Part shown: positions 1-8,330 of the stretch, one piece after another
Layout of the letters: each line of letters opens with the position of its first letter
How positions within the stretch are numbered: position 1 is the first letter of the stretch
Assembly: GCF_900291975.1 (NCBI RefSeq)
Contig: NZ_OMPN01000001.1
Span: 2,804,501 to 2,868,500, forward strand
Direction of reading: 5' to 3'
Length of the DNA stretch: 64,000 bases
Origin: Agathobaculum massiliense
GTDB taxonomy: Bacteria; Bacillota; Clostridia; Oscillospirales; Butyricicoccaceae
Position numbers and translations under genes: made by a program
Notes under the pieces: model-generated
The model's database searches: none
What the model was told of the DNA's origin: nothing
What the model saw: the letters and a program-made list of their open reading frames with translations, nothing else

Positions 1-2406
1 GCCGCCGAATATCTGTTGCGTAGCGGCTTCAACCTGCGGCTGGACAACGATATGGAAGCCTTCAAAGCCGTGGTTGACACTGTAATTGAGGGTAAAACCG
101 AGACTGCTTTGTTCTCTCCGATTTTGTATCATATGGGGAGAAAATTTCAGATAATCCAGCGAGGGGAAGCCAGCCGAAACATTTGCGACCACGATGGCGT
201 TGTCAATCAGCTCCTGCGCGGTGGCCCCGTCCTCAGGGTAATGCAGCACGCCTGCCGCGCAGGGATACATCATATGGATTCCGTATTTGGCACAGGCATC
301 CAGCATGATATTGCGTATCCGCTGGACCGGAAGCGCAGGCTTCAGGTTTTTATGGGAGAAAGCGAGGAAATGGTTGTCACTCAGGCGAAAAAAACGGAAG
401 AACGTACCCATCTGTATTTCCAACTGGCAGCCAATCTCACGCAGGACAGCGTCTCCCGTTTCGCGGCCGAAAGCAAGGTTGATATCGGCAAGCGGCTGGA
501 ACGCAAAGCTGAGCAGGAGCAGGGGGGAGCGGGAAACGCTGCAGATAGCAGACAGCTCCTCTTCTGCCGAGGACAAATTGAGAAGCCCAGTGGTCGAATC
601 AACGGCGTCTTCGTTTTTCAGGCAGACCATGCTACCGGAAAAGAAGAGCGGGCGGGCCATTTCCGCGTCCCACTTCATAATGCCGCGGCAATGGATCCAC
701 AGCAACTGCCCCGCCTTGTTGTAAATACGGTAGCGGATCGTATGGATCTTGCGTTTCTTTTCAATCATATCCTGCAAATCGGCTATATGAAGCGCCTGAT
801 CCGGCTTATAAATCCGCTGCTCCAACAGGTCGACAAAATTATACACAAGATTGTCTGTAAAATTGAATTCGTCTTTCAGGTTATCGGAAATAAAATAGAC
901 ATTTTTCTGCATATCACCACAATAGAGGTAAAAGGTGGTATCTGCCATGGCGACGGACTGGAAAAAGACCTCGGGATCAAAAAAATAGTTGCTCAGGAAG
1001 TTTTGGAACGCGGTTTCCCTGGAGGAGAAGCAGGCAGGCGGCATAGCACTGCCGCGCAGCGTGGAATGGCGCGTCTGGCCGGTTGCGAGGTCGATGCGGC
1101 TGTAGTATTTCCGCTTATCCTGATACATCAGATCGTCCGCTTTCTGTATCAGGGTGCGGATATCCTGGCTGGTATCCGCTGTCCACAGGCTGCCGATAGA
1201 CAGCTCGCAATTGCTTTCAGCCAAGAACACCCGCAACTGGGCGACGCTTTGTTCAAAGTCCGGCTGCGGCGTATTATCGCATAAGACCAGGAATTCATCA
1301 CCGCCCATACGGTAGACCGGCTGGGTGGGGAACGCTTTCTGCAGAATATGAAAAATACGTACAATCAGTTCGTCGCCGCTGTTATGACCGAGCAGATCGT
1401 TAATGCTTTTCAGTCCGATCAGGTCGCAGTAGACGAGGCCGATTGAATGCAGTGGACATTCCCTGCGGATATGGTCTTTTAGTGCGCGGCGATTCAGGGC
1501 ACCGGTCATCTGGTCGTACATGCTGGAGTTCTTGAAATAATGCAGCAGATCTCGCCGCTGCATGGTCGTGGTGATGAAAGGGGACAGCACCTTGCAGATA
1601 TCGGAAAGATAGCGGAGTTGTTGCGGCGGTGCGTTGTCCAGACGCAGGTAGCCGCTGATGCGGCCCTCCAGCAACAGTGGAACAAGGAGAAGGGACTGAT
1701 CACCCCCAGCGGAAGCTTGGTCACAGAAAACGGGAAGATGCCTTTGCAGCTCTTGACCACTGGAAAGAACCAGAGGCTCGGTGCTGTCACGACCGGGATA
1801 CTGTTGTGAGAGGTACTGCTCCAAATCAAAAGGGAGTATCTTAGTACCCGCAGAGGAGGGAGGCCAGCAGTAAGTGCTCTGAAATCGGTGTTCGGCCGGT
1901 ACGCGTTCGTAAATGGAAAGCTGCAGACCGGCCTGCTGCTGTCCAATATACTGCAGCATCAGGTTCAGGGATTCATCCGGCTCATCCGAGGCCGCGAAAG
2001 CAAAAATCAGGCACTCATTTACGAACGCTTCGTAATGAACGAACGAATTGAAGCGATAGGTCTCCAGCTCGCTTCTGTCCATATTGATGGCCAGCGTGAC
2101 ATGATAACGGCAGCCGCTGTATTCGATCAGGCTGTCCTTGATGCGGAACGTATGTGCGGTGACGGGATTACGGTATACCCATTCGGCGGCCCCGCTTTCC
2201 AAAAGCGCCCTGCATGTACAGAACGTACAGGGCTCGTGTGCATGCTGCATGACCTCGTAGCAGGGATGCCCCTTATAGTCCGCTTCTGAAGGAAAGCCAT
2301 ACAGCTCCCGTGCATGACGGTTGAGGTAGACCAGCTCGTGCGTATCGATATCGCTGACATAGACAAGGTCGCTGAAATGCTCGAAGTATTCCCAGGGAGC
2401 CTGCAT
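1..2406 (-). CDS. PAS-GGDEF-PAS-GGDEF-EAL c-di-GMP protein (partial, 3' end off window)
   Basis: An open frame of 802 codons starts at an ATG (2406-2404) preceded by AAAGGAGGGGG and runs off the left edge with no stop. The N-terminus (about 1-120) looks like a PAS sensor, with several Cys/His residues near 60-75. A long linker region follows. The first GGDEF domain has an intact G-G-D-E-F at residues 368-372. A second PAS-like stretch lies near 480-580. A second GGDEF-type domain has the signature replaced by S-D-N-H-F, so it should be inactive. The frame then enters an EAL-type domain start (V-V-Q-P-Q-V). I infer a cytoplasmic protein that makes and possibly degrades c-di-GMP. No RxxD inhibitory site is seen just before the active GGDEF. 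EAL catalytic residues lie outside the window. Confidence 0.85.
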   Translation of the reverse strand, partial: MQAPWEYFEHFSDLVYVSDIDTHELVYLNRHARELYGFPSEADYKGHPCYEVMQHAHEPCTFCTCRALLESGAAEWVYRNPVTAHTFRIKDSLIEYSGCRYHVTLAINMDRSELETYRFNSFVHYEAFVNECLIFAFAASDEPDESLNLMLQYIGQQQAGLQLSIYERVPAEHRFQSTYCWPPSSAGTKILPFDLEQYLSQQYPGRDSTEPLVLSSGQELQRHLPVFCDQASAGGDQSLLLVPLLLEGRISGYLRLDNAPPQQLRYLSDICKVLSPFITTTMQRRDLLHYFKNSSMYDQMTGALNRRALKDHIRRECPLHSIGLVYCDLIGLKSINDLLGHNSGDELIVRIFHILQKAFPTQPVYRMGGDEFLVLCDNTPQPDFEQSVAQLRVFLAESNCELSIGSLWTADTSQDIRTLIQKADDLMYQDKRKYYSRIDLATGQTRHSTLRGSAMPPACFSSRETAFQNFLSNYFFDPEVFFQSVAMADTTFYLYCGDMQKNVYFISDNLKDEFNFTDNLVYNFVDLLEQRIYKPDQALHIADLQDMIEKKRKIHTIRYRIYNKAGQLLWIHCRGIMKWDAEMARPLFFSGSMVCLKNEDAVDSTTGLLNLSSAEEELSAICSVSRSPLLLLSFAFQPLADINLAFGRETGDAVLREIGCQLEIQMGTFFRFFRLSDNHFLAFSHKNLKPALPVQRIRNIMLDACAKYGIHMMYPCAAGVLHYPEDGATAQELIDNAIVVANVSAGFPSLDYLKFSPHMIQNRREQSSLGFTLNYSVNHGFEGFHIVVQPQVEAATQQIFGG

Positions 2407-2449
2407 AGCTACCCCCTCCTTTATACACGGAAAAACTAATATATATAAC

Positions 2450-2476
2450 ATATCGGCAGAGCTTGGCATTGTGTTA
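2450..2476 (-). promoter_or_regulatory. Sigma-D (sigma-28) promoter of the GGDEF/EAL gene
   Basis: Read on the minus strand, TAAC is followed by exactly 15 bases and then GCCGATAT. The Firmicutes sigma-D consensus is TAAA-N15-GCCGATAT, so the -10 is perfect and the -35 is 3 of 4. It lies 44 bases upstream of the start codon at 2406. It would place this c-di-GMP enzyme in the flagellar late regulon. Confidence 0.7.
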
Positions 2477-2495
2477 AGAGACCGCGAGCGGGGTA

Positions 2496-2527
2496 AAACA
2501 AAAAGGAAGCCGAAAGGCTTCCTTTTT
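2496..2527 (-). terminator. Intrinsic terminator of the FliK-like/SLH operon
   Basis: An 11-bp perfect stem (2501-2511 with 2516-2526, loop GAAA on the plus strand) directly follows the SLH gene stop and is followed on the minus strand by a T-rich run. It separates the operon from the downstream GGDEF/EAL gene. Confidence 0.85.
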
Positions 2528-2535
2528 GCTGTGTA

Positions 2536-5500
2536 TTATGGGTCTGTTTCCGAGGTGGTTCCATCAGAAAGAACGAATTCCACCTTGTTGGCGCCGTCTT
2601 CTTCAATGGGGTTCCCGTCAGAATCCCTTTTATATTGCAGGGTAAAGGTGATGGAACCGTCGGTTCGCATGTAGCCGGACTTATTGGAGAAGTAGCCGCC
2701 ATTCCCTTTTCCGTCTGTCGGCGTGATCGTGAAGGAGTCGCCTACAACAAAGTTATTGAACTTGACGCCCAATGAACGGGTGGGGTTCAGGTTCGACAGC
2801 TTCACATATTCTACGGAATCAGGGAAAAGGTCACTGTTTTTACCGACTGTGGGAATGTAGGCCTCCGGTGTACTCATACTGTCATCGAATACATAAAGCT
2901 CGGTGTCGAAGTTGATGGTAACTGTTCCGTTATACCAATGCTTATTGTTGCTGTAGGTGGAGGTCGTGTTCATTGATTTTACCAGTGGGCCGCTGCGGTT
3001 CACCTTCTGTATATTTTTTACCACGCGGAACACGGGCAGGCCGCCCAGCTCATTCTTTGCAGCGACGATGAACAGATATTTTGTCGGTTCGTTTTGCAGC
3101 TGATCTTTGTCGATCACGGTTTCGGTGCCGCTGAAATTCCGCTCCGCGCCGTTTTGGTCAGGTGCGGGGGAGGCGTCGCTGCCGCCCTGCATGATTTCCC
3201 ACAAGGCTTCCTTGAAAGCGGTGGAGTCTTTATAGCCGCCAATTGACGTATCAGAGGACCACTTGTCGAACGCATCGCTCTCCATCATTTCCAGAGCAGT
3301 TTTGCCATTGATTTGGGTTGAAAACAGGGGCGGATAGCCGCTCTGTGTTGCCTGCGGATAGAGAAGCCAATGCACTTCCGCTTCGACGCTGGTTTGTCCG
3401 GCAGCGGGCTTGATGGAAAAGGTTGCCTGACCATCACCGGTGGAATTGGCGGTCAGCACAGGCGGAACCACATCGCTGGTGTTGAATTTGTAGCACCAAA
3501 CAGGGGAGGGATCCTTATACGAGCCTTTCAGAACAAAATAGATATAGTACTCCTGATTGGGCTGGAGGTCCTCAACGGTAAAGCTGCCCTGGCCTGTACC
3601 GCCGTAACGAACCTTGCCGGTTTGATACCCATTGGCCGGGGTGTAATTGGATGGGCTCATGATATTCTGGGTGGTGGGGGTTCTGATACCCTGCTCCTTC
3701 CGCTTACCAGGCTCCGGTAATGCAGCCTCGGCGTCGCCGTCGTCCTTAAATTGGCCGATATCTATAATAAGACCAGGATCATCCAGATCAGGCTCCAGAC
3801 GGTTGACAGGGGCGACAACGTAATATACGTCCGCCTCGCGGTCGAGCATGTAATCGACGCGTGTCAGGGAATCACCGGGAGCCACACGGGGATACCCCTG
3901 CATGAACTGGGGCGCGTTCTGGTTGACGCGGCGCACATCAATTGTGAAATCGGATGGGTTGCCGATCGAGGCCAGCTTCTTCTGTTGGATCACATAGCTG
4001 TCCCAGAAGGACTGCTCGACGATTCCACCGGAAGTCAGGTTTTGTAGTTCGTTGGGACTGCCTGCAACGCAGTACATATACAGGTTAACGGTCGCATCCC
4101 ACTTGTTACGATCCCTGTCCAGATTGATGGACGTAAATTCGACTGCGTATTCATATCCCTGGACCAATTGATTGAGCTGCGGATAGTCAGTAGGCTCAAG
4201 ACCCTCGGCGCGGTTCAGGCTGGCCGCTGTCCACTTTTCATCGGGTGTTTTATTGATGGTGAATTCTACCGGCGTGCCGACCGTATCCGTTACGATTTCC
4301 CAAGCGGGCTTTTCAGCTGAAAGGTCACGGCGGTACAGCTTGAACGAAATCGTGGTATCCGAGGCGATCAGCAGGTCGTATTTTGTTCCATCGGGTACAT
4401 TTTCTGTGGAATTGGCATAGGGGACCATGGAGAACGAAGCTTCAATGCCGGCGGGATTAAAACCGTCGACATCCGCGGCGGTATACTGCAATTTATTAAA
4501 GTCCACCTGCGCATCCAGGACACGGAATTCCTGGGACTTGGTGTTGGCCGGCAGGACATTGTTAGAGGAATCCGTGATGTTGTTCAGTACAAACTGGTAG
4601 GTCGCGCCGCTCTGCAGCTTCAGTGCAGCGTTGGCAAAGGTGACCTCGGTCTGCCCTTCCTCGTTCAGCTTGACCGTTATATTCTGACGTCCGTCTGGAC
4701 CGAGCTCAAGCTCCTGCTTGCGCTGGTCGGTGGGATTATCCATGTTGTTGAATGTAAACATTCCCCGGATAATATCTACCCACTTGATCGGGGTCTGGTC
4801 TTTATCGCCGGCAAGCGTAAAGTCGTTTTTGCCGGAGGCAAACATTTCGGACAGGGACATTTGTGTCTCGCGGCTGTAAATGTCCTCGCTGAATACAAGG
4901 GTGACGTCGGTATTGGCCAGCGGGATGCCCTCGTCATTGGCCTGAGAGAAGCGCAGCTCAACCAGCTCCGGCGCGCTGCTGTCCAGCGTTTTCGCGTTCA
5001 GGATAGTCGCGATTTCAGACAGATTGCCCGCCGTATCCTCAGCGACAAAGTAGATATCGTAGGCGGTTTCCGCGTCAAGGCCGCTCATGTTGAAGGAAGC
5101 GACCGCGTCCTGCTTCGCGTTGAACGAGCCGCTTTTGAGCGCATACATGCCACCCTTAATCTGTAGCTTTTTGTCGAGCGCCTGCGCCTCCTCGTCCAGA
5201 TCGGGGTTAGACTGCGGATAATTTTCCGTACCGTGCTTTACGATTGCCCAGTACACCTTACCGTCTTCATTGATCATGGATTCGCCGGTCAGCGCCTTGG
5301 CGTCGATTTTACTGATTCGGGGATAGTTGGTGCGGAATACAGGGGGCGTGCGGTCGGCGGTTTTTACCGATATTTTTTTGACCGCCGAATCGTTAACGGT
5401 ATCGGTCAGGAAGAAGTATGCGTCATACTCGGTTACCTCGGCAAGCGCGTCCCTGGCGTACTTATCCTTGTTGCCCATCAGGATGTTGTCTTCCTCGCTG

Positions 5501-7377
5501 CGGATCAGCTTGCCCTTTCCAGAGGAGATGGCGCCGCTGAGCGAGCCATCCTTAAAATCATTTGCGGTGGGGGCGGGCATCCCCTTTTTGTAGATGGCCC
5601 AGTAAAGAGTGCAGGTTTTTGTTGCCGCTACGTCAAAGGTAACATAGGTGTCCTCAATCGTACTGGTTCTGGGATAGCCGGAGGCAAAATTGGGCTTGCT
5701 GTTGTCTGGCGTGGTAAAATACACACTCTTGACCGTGCTGCGGTCGTCGCGTGCGTCCACCAGTACAGCAGAAAGGACATAGGAGGCCCCAGGCTGCAGG
5801 CCGGTGATTTTCTGTGAAAGCGCATCGTTTGCATCCTTGACGGACAGGTTACCGCTTTTTACAATTTTCCCCCCATAGGAAGGCGGCTTGATCAGGTCGT
5901 TGGCATCAAAAGCACCGTCGCCGCTCAGGCGGACAGCCCAGTACAGCGTGCCGGGCTTGTTCGTCATAAAGGAGGCCTCGGCCTGGTTGGGGGCAACATC
6001 TGACAGACGGGGATAGCCGCTCAGGATGCGCGGCTTGTCTGACATTTGATCCGCCAGTGTGCTGTCCATGGTGATGCCGTCGATATTGGCGGTGATGCCG
6101 GGACGGATGATGATGACATCGGGCAGCATTTCCACCGTACAGCCCGGTGCATTGACGTACAGGGTGCCGATGTCGCCCTTGCCGGTTACAGTAGTTCCGG
6201 TATCCAGGTTCAGCTGCTCCACAACAGCGCCCTGTGCGATCGTTACTTTGGAGTCGACCGCGTTTTCATCCACGGTCAGCTTTTCCACAGTGCCGCTGCC
6301 AACATTGATGGTCGATTTGGGCGACATGGTCACGACCTCATGCATATTTCCGGCCAGATCGAGCTGCGTACCCTCCTCGCCGTCCACCTCGACATAATCA
6401 AAGCCGTGGCGGCCGGTCGATTTTCCCTCCAGATAAGTATTGGTTCGGATGTAGACCCTGTCGATATCTGTGTTGCCAACCGTTCGGATTGTGACATACT
6501 GGTTAGTCGGGCTGTCGACGATCATTTCAGGGGCGGTGCAGTTTTTCAGGATGATGCTCGCGTCGCCCTTATTGCTTTCACCTGCGCCGCTGGCGATGAT
6601 CTGCCCGTAAACTGTGACATTGTTGAGCGTGACATAGCCAAGGCCTACGCCAGGGGTGATATAAAGATCGCCGGTGACGGTCATGTTTTCCAGTGTTACA
6701 CCGGAGGTGGAAACCATCAGATTGCCGGAAACGCTGTTGGAATAAGTACCGGCGGACTGGATCGGCGTGCCGATGACGCGGACCAGCATGGTGGCAACCT
6801 CGCCGCGTGTGATGCGGTCGAGCGGCCGGAACGTTCCTTCAGGGTCGCCGGTCAGAATACCCTTTTCAGCTGCGGCCTTAATATAGCCGCGGCTCCAGCT
6901 GCTGGCCTTGCGGCTGTCGGTAAACGACAGATCCTCGCCGGACTGCGGCTGCAGCATCAGGTTGCGGCAGAGCATGGTCGCGGCCTCCTCGCGGGTCAGC
7001 GTGTCGTCCGGCGAGGCTGTGGAATTGGAAGTGCCTTTAAAATAACCGGCGGTATAGGCAATGCTGATATCGTCATAAAACCAGTCGCCTGTTCGTACGT
7101 CGCGGAACGGCTGCGCGCCGGTTTTATGATAGCCGAACGTGCGGTTCAGCATGCTGGCAAATTCAGCGCGCGTAATAGCGCGGCCAGGTTCCAGATTGCC
7201 GTTCTGGTCGCCGCGCATAATATTCCAGGATACCAGCCTGCTCAGGTAGGCATCCTCCCACGCGGCCTGTGCGGACGGTACGGTTAACGGCAGCATGCCG
7301 AACAGGAGGGCTGTGCATAAGGACAGCGCGCACACCCGTTTGGCGCTGTGGATCACATGTGATAGGAAATGACTCAT
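2536..7377 (-). CDS. Large S-layer-homology (SLH) domain surface protein
   Basis: A 1613-residue secreted protein. A signal peptide (basic start, hydrophobic core, cleavage near A-Q-A-A) is followed by three SLH repeats (about 40-205), which in this family bind pyruvylated wall polymers. Next is a repetitive beta-rich segment (about 205-440) that looks like a parallel beta-helix. Four Ig/fibronectin-like modules each open with (G/N)-Y-P-R near residues 452, 569, 686 and 1162. An SbsA-like Ig domain sits near 797-960. The frame is also open from an upstream GTG at 7389, but that GTG is part of the SD (AGAGGTG), so I chose the ATG at 7377. It is the last gene of an operon with FliK-like, FlhX and PilZ proteins. 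A surface adhesin or S-layer role is inference. Confidence 0.85.
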   Translation of the reverse strand: MSHFLSHVIHSAKRVCALSLCTALLFGMLPLTVPSAQAAWEDAYLSRLVSWNIMRGDQNGNLEPGRAITRAEFASMLNRTFGYHKTGAQPFRDVRTGDWFYDDISIAYTAGYFKGTSNSTASPDDTLTREEAATMLCRNLMLQPQSGEDLSFTDSRKASSWSRGYIKAAAEKGILTGDPEGTFRPLDRITRGEVATMLVRVIGTPIQSAGTYSNSVSGNLMVSTSGVTLENMTVTGDLYITPGVGLGYVTLNNVTVYGQIIASGAGESNKGDASIILKNCTAPEMIVDSPTNQYVTIRTVGNTDIDRVYIRTNTYLEGKSTGRHGFDYVEVDGEEGTQLDLAGNMHEVVTMSPKSTINVGSGTVEKLTVDENAVDSKVTIAQGAVVEQLNLDTGTTVTGKGDIGTLYVNAPGCTVEMLPDVIIIRPGITANIDGITMDSTLADQMSDKPRILSGYPRLSDVAPNQAEASFMTNKPGTLYWAVRLSGDGAFDANDLIKPPSYGGKIVKSGNLSVKDANDALSQKITGLQPGASYVLSAVLVDARDDRSTVKSVYFTTPDNSKPNFASGYPRTSTIEDTYVTFDVAATKTCTLYWAIYKKGMPAPTANDFKDGSLSGAISSGKGKLIRSEEDNILMGNKDKYARDALAEVTEYDAYFFLTDTVNDSAVKKISVKTADRTPPVFRTNYPRISKIDAKALTGESMINEDGKVYWAIVKHGTENYPQSNPDLDEEAQALDKKLQIKGGMYALKSGSFNAKQDAVASFNMSGLDAETAYDIYFVAEDTAGNLSEIATILNAKTLDSSAPELVELRFSQANDEGIPLANTDVTLVFSEDIYSRETQMSLSEMFASGKNDFTLAGDKDQTPIKWVDIIRGMFTFNNMDNPTDQRKQELELGPDGRQNITVKLNEEGQTEVTFANAALKLQSGATYQFVLNNITDSSNNVLPANTKSQEFRVLDAQVDFNKLQYTAADVDGFNPAGIEASFSMVPYANSTENVPDGTKYDLLIASDTTISFKLYRRDLSAEKPAWEIVTDTVGTPVEFTINKTPDEKWTAASLNRAEGLEPTDYPQLNQLVQGYEYAVEFTSINLDRDRNKWDATVNLYMYCVAGSPNELQNLTSGGIVEQSFWDSYVIQQKKLASIGNPSDFTIDVRRVNQNAPQFMQGYPRVAPGDSLTRVDYMLDREADVYYVVAPVNRLEPDLDDPGLIIDIGQFKDDGDAEAALPEPGKRKEQGIRTPTTQNIMSPSNYTPANGYQTGKVRYGGTGQGSFTVEDLQPNQEYYIYFVLKGSYKDPSPVWCYKFNTSDVVPPVLTANSTGDGQATFSIKPAAGQTSVEAEVHWLLYPQATQSGYPPLFSTQINGKTALEMMESDAFDKWSSDTSIGGYKDSTAFKEALWEIMQGGSDASPAPDQNGAERNFSGTETVIDKDQLQNEPTKYLFIVAAKNELGGLPVFRVVKNIQKVNRSGPLVKSMNTTSTYSNNKHWYNGTVTINFDTELYVFDDSMSTPEAYIPTVGKNSDLFPDSVEYVKLSNLNPTRSLGVKFNNFVVGDSFTITPTDGKGNGGYFSNKSGYMRTDGSITFTLQYKRDSDGNPIEEDGANKVEFVLSDGTTSETDP

Positions 7378-7410
7378 TTGCGTTAACACCTCTGCGTTTG
7401 ATAGGAAAGT

Positions 7411-8007
7411 CTAATGGACGGTTTTGATTTTGTGGTGCAGGTCGTATTCAAAAATACCCTCCTGCAATAGAGCCTCTTCTTGGGGGAGAAGGTCGGAAAA
7501 AGCGCAGGCATATAATTGCTGCTCCTCGGAAATGACACGGATCACCTGTGCGCTCAGCAACAGGGGCGGGGAAGAAAACGGAATTGCGATTTCAAAACGG
7601 AAGCCGGGCGCGAGCGGTCGGCTGGCGTACAGGGATATCCCGCCGCAGCTTACGTCGTGCGTGATGACGGGCAGACGGGCTGAATCACCCGAAAGCGGGT
7701 ACAAGTAGGTGCGGAGCATGATCGGGATGCGAAGGTGCCTGCGCAAATGCGGACCAATGTGCTCCTCAGCCACAAAATAAAGACAGGTGTTTTGTATCCC
7801 AGCGACTCTGCCGCGCCATGCCATGAAGTTTTCGGAATTGATGCTGAGAATGTTGATGGCGGGAAGTGCGGACAAATCACAGATTGGCTTGGAGGTCAGC
7901 TCGAAAACCTTTTGCTGTCCTTTCTGTTCCATAAGGATAGCACTGGCCAGTGTTTTCTGATCATCGCTGAGGATGACGAAGCGTTTTTCCGGCTGTGGAT
8001 GATGCAT
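7411..8007 (-). CDS. PilZ domain c-di-GMP receptor protein
   Basis: 198 residues with a YcgR-like layout: an N-terminal beta domain (about 1-90) and a C-terminal PilZ domain. The PilZ signature is visible: an arginine-rich R-R-H-L-R (RxxxR) near residue 90, followed by D-V-S-C-G-G, matching [DN]xSxxG. Proteins of this type bind c-di-GMP and often slow the flagellar motor. Its ATG overlaps the flhX stop codon by one base (TAATG), so the two are translationally coupled. The SLH gene follows after 33 bases. The nearby GGDEF/EAL protein is an obvious possible partner, but this is inference. Confidence 0.85.
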   Translation of the reverse strand: MHHPQPEKRFVILSDDQKTLASAILMEQKGQQKVFELTSKPICDLSALPAINILSINSENFMAWRGRVAGIQNTCLYFVAEEHIGPHLRRHLRIPIMLRTYLYPLSGDSARLPVITHDVSCGGISLYASRPLAPGFRFEIAIPFSSPPLLLSAQVIRVISEEQQLYACAFSDLLPQEEALLQEGIFEYDLHHKIKTVH

Positions 8008-8330
8008 TATACGTCTCCCCCTTTGGACGGTCCGGTATTTGTTGCGGGTACACGGGGCTTTTCCGGCGCCTCCGGATCAAAATGCAGGAAGTAAACATAA
8101 ATATCAACGATAAACTGGTAAAGCGATTCAGGGATGGCCTGACCGAGGGCAAGTTGGGAAAGCATGGTGGCAAGGGAGGAGTCCTCATAAACAGGCACGC
8201 CGTTTTCAGAGGCTATCTCGACCATGCGTTCCGCAAGGTAGCCCATGCCGGAAGCAACCACGACCGGAGCGGGCGCCCCATTTTCATACTGCAGGGCGAC
8301 AGCCTTGCGGCTTTGATCATATTGTGACAT
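8007..8330 (-). CDS. FlhB-like flagellar export accessory protein (FlhX/YlqH type)
   Basis: 107 residues matching only the C-terminal cytoplasmic domain of FlhB/YscU. A K-A-V-A-L-Q-Y start is followed by A-E-R-M-V-E-I-A and V-P-V-Y-E-D, as in FlhB after its cleavage site. There is no N-terminal membrane domain and no N-P-T-H autocleavage motif. Such short FlhB homologues accompany a FliK-like gene in Bacillus (ylqG-ylqH), which is the arrangement here. The start codon lies inside the end of the FliK-like gene (14-base overlap). A role in flagellar protein export is likely but unproven for the family. Confidence 0.8.
   Translation of the reverse strand: MSQYDQSRKAVALQYENGAPAPVVVASGMGYLAERMVEIASENGVPVYEDSSLATMLSQLALGQAIPESLYQFIVDIYVYFLHFDPEAPEKPRVPATNTGPSKGGDV

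Noticed and set aside
16-1284. 422-codon plus-strand frame at the left edge
   Set aside because: It is antisense to the PAS-GGDEF-EAL gene, whose frame carries clear domain motifs; the plus-strand product shows no recognisable domain.
6046-7287. 413-codon plus-strand frame opposite the SLH gene
   Set aside because: Antisense shadow of the SLH and beta-helix coding sequence, without a Shine-Dalgarno site or motif.
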